Source: CAJPQU01 sp052170475 (GTDB lineage: Bacteria; Bacillota; Negativicutes; Selenomonadales; Selenomonadaceae). From it: DNA of 64,000 bases. Both the position numbers and the translations under genes were made by a program. The DNA lies in contig JBQNAL010000004.1 in assembly GCA_052170475.1 (NCBI GenBank), forward strand, positions 1 to 64,000, in the 5' to 3' direction. Positions 41,019 through 49,346 of this stretch are shown piece by piece; within the stretch, counting starts at the first letter, position 1; every line of letters begins with the position of its first letter. The notes beneath the pieces are model-generated. The model had not been told where the DNA came from. It saw nothing but the letters and a program-made list of their open reading frames with translations, and ran no database searches.

Positions 41019-41890
41019 GCCCCTCGCCTCCTTTTCCGCCGTCGAATGAGAATGAACGCGCCCGTGACGCCCCCCGCCGCCAAAAGCACGGCGACGCCGT
41101 GCAGGACGTCAAGGTAGAACCGGCGGTCATGGAGGACGCTGATCTGCGCGAAGAAATGAAGCGGCTCGCCGCCTTCCTCCAAAAGGGCGGCGAAAAACAC
41201 CTCGTCTCGCCTCCCGCGCCCCGGCACCTTGAGCCGGGGAAGAGGCGTTACCTCGTAGGCGAACGCGTCCCCTGCCGTCAGCGTCTCCAAAAAACGGCGC
41301 TCTTTATCGTACACGGCGACCGCCGTCGGCCGCCCCGACCCCTGCCGGAAGCTGAAGGCCATCGGCTGCCCGGTGCGAAAATTGTAGCCTTCCTCCGACG
41401 CCGTTTCTATGTACGGCGTATTCGGCGGCATGTCCGCCTTTGGCCAATCGACGGGATCGCGCCCTCGGGCGTAGAGGGTGCGCAGCGCCTGCACGACATG
41501 AAGCTCCCCGCGATAGCGCAGCTTGGCGATGACGTTGCACGAGGCCCTTCGGGGGAGAACGAGGCGAAAGACGGCGTTCTCCTCCTCTTCTTTCACCGTC
41601 AAGGGCAATACATGGGTTTCCTCCTCAGCGCGGCACCGGCAGACGGCGGACAACACGTCAATCTCCGCCTTTGGGACGGGGCGATCCCCGTCCCAAAGGC
41701 GAAAGTCCGCCGTCACCGATCCGTCCGATTGATCGACGGCACTCGACAGCGAAAACCGCAAAAAAGAGCCGCCCGCCGCCTCTGACGGCGAAAGCGGCAG
41801 CGCTTCCGCTGCCGCTCGCCCCGCCGTCAGCCAAAGCGCTGCGGCCAAAACCAGCCCCACCGCCCGGCGAACCGAAAAAACGCTTGTCAT
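41015..41890 (-). CDS. Periplasmic protein with C-terminal membrane anchor
   Basis: 291 residues. The start at 41890 (MTSVFSVRRAV) is supported by a signal peptide (VGLVLAAALWLTAGRAAA). The body is beta-rich (about 40-245), with GYNFRTGQPMAFSFRQG resembling the GQ-containing strands of DUF4198 proteins. A membrane helix at about 262-283 (GVAVLLAAGGVTGAFILI) and a basic tail end it. First gene of the redox operon; the stop overlaps the next start (ATGA). A metal- or cofactor-linked role is a guess. Confidence 0.65.
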   Translation of the reverse strand: MTSVFSVRRAVGLVLAAALWLTAGRAAAEALPLSPSEAAGGSFLRFSLSSAVDQSDGSVTADFRLWDGDRPVPKAEIDVLSAVCRCRAEEETHVLPLTVKEEEENAVFRLVLPRRASCNVIAKLRYRGELHVVQALRTLYARGRDPVDWPKADMPPNTPYIETASEEGYNFRTGQPMAFSFRQGSGRPTAVAVYDKERRFLETLTAGDAFAYEVTPLPRLKVPGRGRRDEVFFAALLEEGGEPLHFFAQISVLHDRRFYLDVLHGVAVLLAAGGVTGAFILIRRRKRRRGA

Positions 41891-42124
41891 GGAAACGCCT
41901 CCGTCAGAGTGACTCCACCGTTTTCGCGAGAGATCCCTCTCAAAGAAGCACGGATAAAGGCCGCGCACGTCGCTTGGCACATGCTTTCGCGCGCTTTGCC
42001 TCGGCCATCGCCGCGCACCGCCTTTGGTGCGTGCGGTCTGAGCAAGGCGGATCGAAAACCTGCGCCCGTCCGACGGGCTTTTTTATCCGTGCTTTTCTCA
42101 ATGCTTACTTTTCCTCTCGCGCCG

Positions 42125-42964
42125 TCAGGGAACCAAGAATGTCAGCGACGCGTAATAATTTTCCGACATGACCCGCCCCGCTAAATTGCCCCGTGGCTCC
42201 ATGGTCATGCCGGTCTTGACGACCCAAGGCCCCCAGTGCGTAATGCGCAGGTGTGCCACGCCGTTTCTGTCGGTCATGGTGGCGCAGGACGATTCGTCGG
42301 TCTGGGAAAATCCGCCGTATTTCGCGTAGAGCTTTATGTGCGCCGCCGGCTCGCCCTCAAAGAGAACCTTGACGGGCAGGGTTCCGCCGGTGTTGTTCGC
42401 TAAGGTGTAGGGATTCGCGAGGGGGATGATCTCCAACGTCTGCCCCAATGGCCGATCAAACGTGCCCGCCATCTCATCCCCTACGCAAAAGAGGGTCTTG
42501 GCAAACTGCTGGGAATAGGTGCTGGACACGACATTCGAAAGCCCCGTCATATCCTTTTTGACGCTCTGCGTCTCCCCCGCCCCGTCGCGGTACTTCGTAT
42601 TGTAGGAAGCATGGCGCGTCACCCCGATGAGATAGAGGCCTTCCTCTGAAAGCTTTAACTCGCTGGCCGAAAACCCCGTCGTTTCGAGCTTAACCGGCTT
42701 TTCTTCCCCGTCGGGCGTCGTGAGCCAGATGCGGCTGAAATCGCCTTCGGAGACGTAGCCGTCCACCGGGAAGTGATGCCCCCAGCCCATGTACAGCTTC
42801 GTTTTGGCGAGTGCCTTCTCCGCGTCGAACGCGGGATGATAATCCGTCATGTTGATCCAGAGCGCATGGGCGTCCGCTGCCCCCGGATAAAAGAGCGCCC
42901 CCAAGGAAAGCGCTGCCGCCGCCGCCAAGCGCCCGAAGGCACGGAAAAAACCACGTTTTTTCAT
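42125..42964 (-). CDS. DUF4198 family periplasmic protein
   Basis: 279 residues. The start at 42964 follows GAGAGGAG. A signal peptide covers 1-31 (LAAAAALSLGALFYPGAADA), followed by HALWIN, typical of DUF4198 proteins. Other typical parts are GWGHHFPVDGY, GQTLEIIPLANPY and GVAHLRITHWGPWVV. The family is linked with nickel/cobalt uptake and other metal loci. It faces the redox operon (234 bp upstream of its first gene, nothing recognised between), and the copper locus is divergent. Confidence 0.82.
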   Translation of the reverse strand: MKKRGFFRAFGRLAAAAALSLGALFYPGAADAHALWINMTDYHPAFDAEKALAKTKLYMGWGHHFPVDGYVSEGDFSRIWLTTPDGEEKPVKLETTGFSASELKLSEEGLYLIGVTRHASYNTKYRDGAGETQSVKKDMTGLSNVVSSTYSQQFAKTLFCVGDEMAGTFDRPLGQTLEIIPLANPYTLANNTGGTLPVKVLFEGEPAAHIKLYAKYGGFSQTDESSCATMTDRNGVAHLRITHWGPWVVKTGMTMEPRGNLAGRVMSENYYASLTFLVP

Positions 42965-43145
42965 GATGTGTTGCTCCTCTCTTATTGTCCCCTGCCAAAA
43001 TGCAACCTTCTCGCCTCCGAGGCTTCCCCCTCGGCGATGCGACCTCCCCGCCGGCCACCCCCTCGCATCCTCGTGTGGCTGCGCTGCACCGCAATGAAGT
43101 GAAGTGTTCATAAAAAATTCAGCAACACGGTAACCTTACCATAGA

Positions 43146-43192
43146 GACCGTAAAAACGCAAGCTGCGTCTTTGGAATTTACGGTTCTCTCCC
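43146..43192. promoter_or_regulatory. Nested hairpin between DUF4198 and csoR
   Basis: CCGTAAA / TTTACGG encloses ACGCA-AGC-TGCGT. A short palindrome GGTAACCTTACC lies just to the left (about 43129-43140). These are the only structures seen in the 264 bp before the csoR promoter. Possibly a leader element of the minus-strand gene. Confidence 0.4.
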
Positions 43193-43228
43193 ATAGCTGA
43201 ACGGCTTTGACGTTTTTTCATTCCCATC

Positions 43229-43258
43229 TTGACAAAATACCCTAATGGGGTATATGAT
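43229..43258 (+). promoter_or_regulatory. Copper-regulated promoter with CsoR operator
   Basis: TTGACA (43229-43234), 18 bp, TATGAT (43253-43258). Between the boxes lies ATACCC-TAAT-GGGGTAT (43237-43253), which matches the known CsoR operator core TACCC...GGGTA. CsoR bound here would block RNA polymerase until copper binds. Confidence 0.8.
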
Positions 43259-43308
43259 GAAAGAGCCGAAAACAGGGAGGATATGCGCCCCGGGATAGGT
43301 GAAGGAAG

Positions 43309-43623
43309 ATGGATGAGCAAAAAGCGGGCGGCTGTGGGTGCTGCCCTAAGACAAAACCGCGTGGAGACGCGGAGTATACACGCCTCGTGCACCGGCTGAA
43401 CCGCATGGAAGGACAGATTCGCGGCATCCGCAAGATGGTGGAAAAGAGCGCCTATTGCCCCGATATTTTGGTGCAGTCGGCGGCGGTCATGGCGGCGATG
43501 CAGGCCTTTAACCGCGAACTTTTGGACAGCCACATCAGAAGCTGCGTAGCGGAGGACATCCGCGCGGGGAAGGACGAGACGGTAGACGAATTGGTGGGGC
43601 TTCTCAAAAAGCTGATGAAGTGA
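43309..43623 (+). CDS. csoR: Copper-sensing repressor CsoR
   Basis: 104 residues, all-helical CsoR/RcnR family. The Cu(I) ligand set C-H-C is present: Cys in SAYCPDILVQ, then His and Cys in DSHIRSCV. RLNRMEGQIRGI is the DNA-binding helix. A Cys-rich N-terminus (GGCGCCPK) is an addition to the family core. It represses its own operon through the operator just upstream and releases it when copper binds. Confidence 0.93.
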   Translation: MDEQKAGGCGCCPKTKPRGDAEYTRLVHRLNRMEGQIRGIRKMVEKSAYCPDILVQSAAVMAAMQAFNRELLDSHIRSCVAEDIRAGKDETVDELVGLLKKLMK

Positions 43624-43667
43624 CCGCCGAAATGTAGGCGTGTCCCCAAGCTGAAAATCGTGAATAC

Positions 43668-44048
43668 ATGGGGGTATGTAGTTTGCCTAATTTAGTTGGG
43701 ATTGTGCTGTTGACAGCCGTCGCCGCCTTGGGTTTGCGGGCGGCGGTGCGCCGTCTGCGGCGGGAACATGCTTGCTGCAACGCGGAAGAGATGTTTCCGC
43801 CTCCAAAGGTACTGCCGGCGACCGCCATCGGCGCCAAGGTCGTCCATCTCCGGGGGATGCACTGCGAGAATTGCCAGCGGCGCGTGGAGGCACTCTTGGA
43901 GGCCATCGAGGGCGTCTCTGCCCGAGCCGATCTCGCCGAACAGCACGCCGTCGTCGCCATGAGCCGCACCGTATCGGACGAGGAAATTCACGCCGCCCTC
44001 GCGGGCAGCGGCTACCAAGTGACGGAGATCGAGGGGCGCGTGGCGTAG
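43668..44048 (+). CDS. Membrane-anchored HMA metal-binding protein
   Basis: 126 residues. A hydrophobic helix at about 8-24 (LVGIVLLTAVAALGLRA) is followed by a basic stretch and a Cys pair (HACCN). A heavy-metal-associated domain covers about 57-125, with the ligand motif GMHCENC. It is likely to bind Cu(I) at the membrane and pass it to CopA. It lies between csoR and copA in the same direction. Confidence 0.82.
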   Translation: MGVCSLPNLVGIVLLTAVAALGLRAAVRRLRREHACCNAEEMFPPPKVLPATAIGAKVVHLRGMHCENCQRRVEALLEAIEGVSARADLAEQHAVVAMSRTVSDEEIHAALAGSGYQVTEIEGRVA

Positions 44049-44102
44049 ACGCCGCTGCCAGTCAAAGAGGACACAGAAGCGAAGCGTGAAGGAGTTTTAA
44101 CC

Positions 44103-46640
44103 ATGAAGCAATATACGGTCACCGGCATGAGCTGCGCGGCCTGCGTGGCGCGCGTGGAAAAGGCGGTGGCAAAGGTGCCGGGGGTGGAGTCTTGTGCCGT
44201 GAGCCTCCTGACAAATTCCATGGGCGTCGAGGGGACGGCGGCGGCGGATGCAGTGGTGAGCGCCGTGGAGGCGGCGGGCTACGGCGCGGCGCTCAAGGGT
44301 GCGGCGCCAAAGGACGCAGCGGCGCGCGAGGCAGCGGATCCCTTAGAGGATACGGAGACGCCGCGCTTAAAGCGTCGGCTCATCGCTTCTTTAGGATTTT
44401 TGGCGGTCTTGATGTATCTTTCCATGGGGCATCCGATGCTGGGCTGGCCGCTTTTGCAAGCGCTGTCGGAAAATCCACTGGCCATCGCCTTGGCAGAGAT
44501 GCTCCTCGCCGCCGTCGTCATGCTCATCAATCGCCAGTTTTTCGTGAGCGGCGGGAAAAGCTTCTTGGCCGGTGCGCCGAACATGGACGCCTTGGTGGCG
44601 CTTGGGTCGGGCGCGGCGTTCGTTTACAGCGTGGGGGCGCTCTTCGCCATGACGACGGCCGCCCTGTCGGGGGATATGCCGCACCTTCACGCGCTTTTCC
44701 ACGAGCTATACTTTGAGTCGTCCGCCATGATCGTCGCCCTCATCACCGTCGGGAAAATGCTGGAAGCCCGCGCTAAGGGAAAGACCACGGACGCCTTGAA
44801 AAGTCTCTTGCGCTTAGCGCCCCAGACGGCGACACTCATCAAAGACGGCGCGGAAATGACCGTTCCCATCGGAGAGGTCAAGGCGGGGGACATCTTCGTC
44901 GTGCGCCCGGGGGAGACCATCCCCGTGGACGGCGTCGTGGTGGAAGGCGTGAGCGCCGTGAACGAGGCGGCGCTCACGGGGGAAAGCCTCCCCATCGACA
45001 AAGGGGTAGGAGACGACGTGACCTCGGCGACGCTGAACCAATCGGGGTTTCTCCGCTGCCGGGCGGCGAGGGTCGGGGAGGACACCACCCTCGCCCAAAT
45101 CATCCGCCTCATGGAGGAGGCGGCCGCGACGAAAGCCCCCATCGCCAAGATTGCCGACCGCGTGTCCGGGGTCTTCGTGCCGGTGGTCATCGCGCTGGCC
45201 ATCGTCACGGCGGCGGTGTGGCTGACCGTGGGCGCTTCGGCGGGGGAAGCGGCGGCGCGGGGAATCGCCGTCTTGGTCATCAGCTGCCCCTGCGCCTTAG
45301 GCCTCGCCACGCCGGTCGCCATCATGGCGGGGAGCGGCCGGGGGGCGCGGGGCGGGATTCTCTTTAAGACGGCGGCTGCCTTGGAAGCGGCGGGACGCAC
45401 CCAAATCGTCGTCCTCGATAAGACGGGGACGGTGACGAGCGGCGTCCCCGTCGTGACCGACATCCGCCCCGCCGAGGGCGTCAATGAAGCCGATCTGCTC
45501 CGCCTCGCCGCCGCTCTCGAAGAAAAAAGCGAGCATCCCTTGGGGAAGGCCATCCGGGAAAAGGCACGGGAGGCGCAGATCACGCTCCCCGAAACCGCTG
45601 ACTTTCAGGCGCTCTTTGGGAGCGGACTGACCGCGCAGATAGAAGGAGAGCGCCTTTTTGGCGGCAGCCGCGCCTTTGTTGGCGGCAAGGCCGCCCTCCC
45701 CAAGGCGCTCGAAGAAGCCGCCGACGCCCTCGCCGAAGAGGGCAAGACGCCCCTCTTCTTTGCCCGGGAAGACGCCCCGCTCGGCCTGATCGCGGTGGCG
45801 GACACCCTGCGCGAGGACAGCGCCGCCGCCATCGCCGAGCTAAAGGGCATGGGGCTTCGGGTGGTCATGCTCACCGGGGACAATCGCCGCACCGCCGCCG
45901 CCATCGGCCGCGCCGCGGGGGTGGACGAGGTCATCGCCGAAGTCCTTCCGGCAGGGAAGGAAGCCGCCATCCGCGCCTTGCAGGCCGTCGGCAAAACGGC
46001 CATGGTGGGGGACGGCATCAACGACGCGCCGGCGCTGTCGCGCGCCGACACCGGTATCGCCATCGGCGCGGGGACGGACATCGCCATCGATGCCGCCGAC
46101 ATCGTGGTGATGAAGAGCCGCCTCTCGGACGTGGCGGCGGCCATCCGCCTGAGCCGAGCGACGCTCAAGAATATCCGGGAAAATCTCTTCTGGGCGTTCT
46201 TCTACAACGTCGTCGGCATCCCGTTGGCGGCAGGGGCGTGGATCCCCCTCTTTGGCTGGACGCTCAGTCCCATGTTCGCAGCGGCGGCGATGAGCCTTTC
46301 GAGCTTCTCCGTCGTGACGAACGCCCTGCGGCTCAATTTTTTCTCCCTCTACGACGCGGCGAACGACAAGCGGCGCGAACCCGTTGTCCTCCCCGCCGCG
46401 CTATTTTCAACCGAAAGGAACGTGAACAACATGACAAAGACCATGAAGATTGAAGGCATGATGTGCGGCCACTGCGAGGCCACGGTGAAAAAGGCCTTGG
46501 AAGAACTGCCGGAGGTCACGGAAGCGAAGGTGAGCCACGAAGACGGCACGGCAGTGCTGACGCTCACCGGCGATGTCGCCGACGACGCATTGAAAAAGGC
46601 CGTGGAAGCCAAGGACTATCAGGTCACGAACATCGCCTGA
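44103..46640 (+). CDS. copA: Copper P1B-type ATPase CopA with C-terminal CopZ-like domain
   Basis: 845 residues. N-terminal HMA domain (GMSCAACVARV), eight membrane helices, the transport motif SCPCALGLATP, phosphorylation site DKTGTVTSG, HP motif SEHPLGKAI, and GDGINDAPAL. The membrane part ends near residue 760. The frame then continues without stop through a short linker into a second HMA domain (MTKTMKIEGMMCGHCEATVKK). The extra domain looks like a free copper chaperone CopZ joined to the pump. A ribosome-site-like AAAGGAA remains before its internal ATG. Exports Cu(I) from the cytoplasm. Confidence 0.93.
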   Translation: MKQYTVTGMSCAACVARVEKAVAKVPGVESCAVSLLTNSMGVEGTAAADAVVSAVEAAGYGAALKGAAPKDAAAREAADPLEDTETPRLKRRLIASLGFLAVLMYLSMGHPMLGWPLLQALSENPLAIALAEMLLAAVVMLINRQFFVSGGKSFLAGAPNMDALVALGSGAAFVYSVGALFAMTTAALSGDMPHLHALFHELYFESSAMIVALITVGKMLEARAKGKTTDALKSLLRLAPQTATLIKDGAEMTVPIGEVKAGDIFVVRPGETIPVDGVVVEGVSAVNEAALTGESLPIDKGVGDDVTSATLNQSGFLRCRAARVGEDTTLAQIIRLMEEAAATKAPIAKIADRVSGVFVPVVIALAIVTAAVWLTVGASAGEAAARGIAVLVISCPCALGLATPVAIMAGSGRGARGGILFKTAAALEAAGRTQIVVLDKTGTVTSGVPVVTDIRPAEGVNEADLLRLAAALEEKSEHPLGKAIREKAREAQITLPETADFQALFGSGLTAQIEGERLFGGSRAFVGGKAALPKALEEAADALAEEGKTPLFFAREDAPLGLIAVADTLREDSAAAIAELKGMGLRVVMLTGDNRRTAAAIGRAAGVDEVIAEVLPAGKEAAIRALQAVGKTAMVGDGINDAPALSRADTGIAIGAGTDIAIDAADIVVMKSRLSDVAAAIRLSRATLKNIRENLFWAFFYNVVGIPLAAGAWIPLFGWTLSPMFAAAAMSLSSFSVVTNALRLNFFSLYDAANDKRREPVVLPAALFSTERNVNNMTKTMKIEGMMCGHCEATVKKALEELPEVTEAKVSHEDGTAVLTLTGDVADDALKKAVEAKDYQVTNIA
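46431..46640 (+). CDS. copZ: Possible separately translated CopZ-like chaperone inside copA
   Basis: An in-frame ATG at 46431 begins a complete 69-residue HMA domain with GMMCGHC and follows AAAGGAACG by about ten bases. It could be made both as the tail of CopA and as a free chaperone. Only the start and ribosome-like site are seen; separate production is inferred. Confidence 0.4.
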   Translation: MTKTMKIEGMMCGHCEATVKKALEELPEVTEAKVSHEDGTAVLTLTGDVADDALKKAVEAKDYQVTNIA

Positions 46641-46678
46641 GCCGCCGACCGTGCGGCCGCCGAAAAAAAAGGTTCCAT

Positions 46679-46727
46679 AATAAATGTTGTGGTATGACGA
46701 ACACGTCAGCCGCAACATTTATTTTTT
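46679..46727. repeat. Hairpin repeat element, copy B (copper operon terminator)
   Basis: AATAAATGTTG / CAACATTTATT flanks the 35-bp core (46684-46718) that also occurs at 37907-37941 with four mismatches. It is followed by six T residues. The rest of the gap 46641-46895 holds only the wbaP promoter. Confidence 0.75.
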
Positions 46728-46814
46728 GTGCAAGAGAAAAAGATTTGAAAAGAGCCGATTTTAACTGTGCAAGAGGGCGGCCTTTTGAACAAGAATCGGT
46801 GACCGTGTGCCTTT

Positions 46815-46843
46815 TTGCCATTCGAGGCACAATATGCTATACT
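46815..46843 (+). promoter_or_regulatory. Promoter of the polysaccharide cluster
   Basis: TTGCCA (46815-46820), 17 bp, TATACT (46838-46843) with an extended TGC before the -10 box, 52 bp before the wbaP start. Confidence 0.65.
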
Positions 46844-46895
46844 TTCCATAAATTTACCGTGGTCTTTTGCTGCGGTGGGCAGAAGGAGAGGGCTC

Positions 46896-48347
46896 ATGGG
46901 CGAACGAGGCGATAGAGCGGGGCGGTTGGGCACGGCGGATGGGGGGCGTTTCTTGCGGGTACTGCTCCTCTGGCTGACCGACTATTTGGCGATTCTATCG
47001 GCGGAGTGTCTGGCCTTTTTTTTGCGCCGGGATTTCTTGCCCATCGCGGATCCCGATTTCTTTATTCCCCCCGTCTATTTTTATATTGTCGTGCCGACGA
47101 TTTTTTTGTTTTTCCTTCATGTCACGAGTGCGCATATCCGCAGCGTTCCCCTGTGGCGCATGACGCAAACGGTTTTCTGGGTCGTCGTATACAGCCTTTT
47201 GACCATTGTCATGCTCATGTATGTCGGCCATGTATCCAATTTCGTTTCCCGGCTTTTTGTCGGGATGACGGGTCTGTTCGCCTTTTTTTTTGTTATCGGG
47301 GCACGGTATGGGCTGAAAAAAGGCCTTCATGCGCTTCGCCTTTTCCGGCAGCCAGTAATTTTTGTGGGCGCGGGGAAAACGGCGGAGATTTTTTTTCGAG
47401 CCTTTGACAGTAACGATGGCTTTGGGTACCGTGTACTGGGCTTTGTTGACGACCATCCCACCTCTACCTCCTTGGCGCAGCGCTTTCCTTGCCTTGGCAG
47501 ATTTGAGGATGCGGTGCGCATCGTGCGAGAAAAGCAGGTGGATACCGTACTCATCATCACGCCGGAACTTTCGTCAGCGCGGCAAGTCGCCCTCGTCAAC
47601 GACCTTCAGCCGCACGTCCGCAGCGTAAAATTGATTCCCGATCTCATCGGAACACCCGTTGGCAATATCAGCGTAGCGGGCATTGCGGAGACGAAACTCA
47701 TGTTTCTCACGGTGCAAAACAATTTGGCCATCTGGTACAATCGTTTCTTTAAGCGCCTCTTCGACCTCCTTTTGAGCTTTTGCGGCTTGATCGTTCTCCT
47801 GCCGCTGTGCCTTGTTGTCGCCATCGCCATTCGTATCGACAGCCCCGGCCCGATCCTTTTCGCCCATCGTCGCGTGGGGCGGGGCGGACGAGAATTTCCC
47901 TGCTACAAGTTCCGAACTATGGTTCCCGATGCGGAGGTCGTGTTGGAGCGGTATTTAGTGGAAAATCCGAAACTTCGAGAAGAATGGGAAAAGGAATATA
48001 AACTCAAAGGGGACCCCCGGGTCACCCGGGTAGGAGCCTTCCTCCGCCGCACGAGCCTTGACGAGCTTCCGCAATTCTTCAATGTCCTCACTGGGGAGAT
48101 GAGCCTTGTGGGACCGCGCCCCATCGTGGAGAAGGAGATTCCCAAATACGGCGACGCATTCCAAGATTTCTGCCTCGTGCGCCCCGGCATCACCGGGATC
48201 TGGCAGGTCAACGGCAGAAGCGACACCACCTACGATGAGCGTGTCGAAATGGATTCGTGGTACGTCCGCAACTGGTCAATCTGGATCGATGTGTTCTATC
48301 TTCTGAAAACCGTCAAGGTCGTGGTGGGCGGGCGTGGGGCGTATTAG
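46896..48347 (+). CDS. wbaP: Undecaprenyl-phosphate hexose-1-phosphate transferase, WbaP type
   Basis: 483 residues, the usual WbaP length. The start at 46896 follows AGAAGGAGAG. Five membrane helices fill the first about 290 residues together with a Rossmann-like CoA-binding-type domain (VIFVGAGKTAEIFF, about 150-270). The C-terminal catalytic domain (about 295-483) shows KFRTMVPDAE, DPRVTRVGAFLRRTSLDELPQ, SLVGPRP and RPGITGIWQVNGRS. It moves a sugar phosphate, often galactose or glucose, onto the lipid carrier to start polymer synthesis on the inner membrane. First gene of the surface-glycan cluster. Confidence 0.93.
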   Translation: MGERGDRAGRLGTADGGRFLRVLLLWLTDYLAILSAECLAFFLRRDFLPIADPDFFIPPVYFYIVVPTIFLFFLHVTSAHIRSVPLWRMTQTVFWVVVYSLLTIVMLMYVGHVSNFVSRLFVGMTGLFAFFFVIGARYGLKKGLHALRLFRQPVIFVGAGKTAEIFFRAFDSNDGFGYRVLGFVDDHPTSTSLAQRFPCLGRFEDAVRIVREKQVDTVLIITPELSSARQVALVNDLQPHVRSVKLIPDLIGTPVGNISVAGIAETKLMFLTVQNNLAIWYNRFFKRLFDLLLSFCGLIVLLPLCLVVAIAIRIDSPGPILFAHRRVGRGGREFPCYKFRTMVPDAEVVLERYLVENPKLREEWEKEYKLKGDPRVTRVGAFLRRTSLDELPQFFNVLTGEMSLVGPRPIVEKEIPKYGDAFQDFCLVRPGITGIWQVNGRSDTTYDERVEMDSWYVRNWSIWIDVFYLLKTVKVVVGGRGAY

Positions 48348-48352
48348 GGACG

Positions 48353-48381
48353 TTGCAGCCCCCATGGTTTTGTGCTATCCT
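48353..48381 (+). promoter_or_regulatory. Internal promoter before the glycosyltransferases
   Basis: TTGCAG (48353-48358), 17 bp, TATCCT (48376-48381) with an extended TGC, in the 75-bp gap after wbaP. Confidence 0.45.
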
Positions 48382-48422
48382 GAATAAAGTGTTTTCTGAT
48401 AACGAAAGAAGGTTGCCTGTGC

Positions 48423-49343
48423 GTGGATGTTCAGATCGTGATTCCCGTTTATTATCCAGACGACAAGCTTGTGTCGCTTTTGACTTCCATTCGACGGCAA
48501 ACTTTCGCCACGTCATCATTGCTCATCATAGATTCCGGTTCCCGGCATGACTATCGTAAGGTACTGCCTCCTGGGGCGAGAGTGGAGGAAATATCGGCGG
48601 AGGCGTTCAACCATGGGGGAACGCGGCAATGGGCGACGAGGATCGCGCCCGGGAAGGATGTCTATGTTTTTTTGACACAGGACGCGATTTTAGCTGAGAA
48701 AGATGCGCTGGCGACCCTCCTTCGTGTTTTTTCGGCTCCTGACGTCGGCTGTGCTTTTGGCCGGCAGATGCCCCATGTCGGAGCCAATCCCTTTGCGTGC
48801 CACGCGCGCCTCTTTAATTATGGAGAGACATCGTATCTTCGCTCCTTGGCGGATCGGAAAACGTACGGGTTTAAGACGGCCTTCATTTCCAACTCGTTTG
48901 CTGCTTATCGTGGGGCTGCTCTGCAGGAGGTGGGAGGATTTCCCTCTCATGTCATTTTGGGGGAAGATACCTATGTCGCGGCGAAAATGCTCCTGGCTGG
49001 ATGGAAGGTTGCTTATATGGCGGACGCTACCGTATATCACTCCCATGAATACAGCATTTGGCAGGAGTTTAAGCGCTATTTTGATACGGGTGTCTTTCAT
49101 GCGCGGGAGCCGTGGTTCCGTGCGGCTTTTGGTACAGCGGAAGGAGAGGGGCGGCGATTTGTCCAGGCGGAGCTTTTGTATTTGTGGCGGAAAGCGCCTT
49201 GCTTGATTCCGATGATGTTCCTGCGCGACGCCATGAAATTCCTTGGCTATCGGCTGGGACTGTGGGAGCGGTTGCTCCCCTTGGCTCTTAAGCGGGCGAT
49301 GAGTATGAACCGCAATTACTGGAAGGAAAAATTAGGTGCTTGA
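48423..49343 (+). CDS. GT2 glycosyltransferase, rhamnosyltransferase-like
   Basis: 306 residues. The start is GTG at 48423. The GT-A fold is visible in VQIVIPVYYPDDKLVSLL, the FNHGGTR motif common in rhamnosyltransferases, a DxD-like TQDA, and GEDTYVAAKMLLAGWKVAYM. YFDTGVFH near the C-terminus is also typical of that group. Adds a sugar to the lipid-linked chain at the cytoplasmic membrane face. The exact sugar is not certain. Confidence 0.85.
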   Translation: MDVQIVIPVYYPDDKLVSLLTSIRRQTFATSSLLIIDSGSRHDYRKVLPPGARVEEISAEAFNHGGTRQWATRIAPGKDVYVFLTQDAILAEKDALATLLRVFSAPDVGCAFGRQMPHVGANPFACHARLFNYGETSYLRSLADRKTYGFKTAFISNSFAAYRGAALQEVGGFPSHVILGEDTYVAAKMLLAGWKVAYMADATVYHSHEYSIWQEFKRYFDTGVFHAREPWFRAAFGTAEGEGRRFVQAELLYLWRKAPCLIPMMFLRDAMKFLGYRLGLWERLLPLALKRAMSMNRNYWKEKLGA

Positions 49344-49346
49344 TGA

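Noticed and set aside
42965..43228. Cobalamin or nickel/cobalt riboswitch before the DUF4198 gene
   Set aside because: No B12-box or NiCo core was found; only short hairpins are seen.
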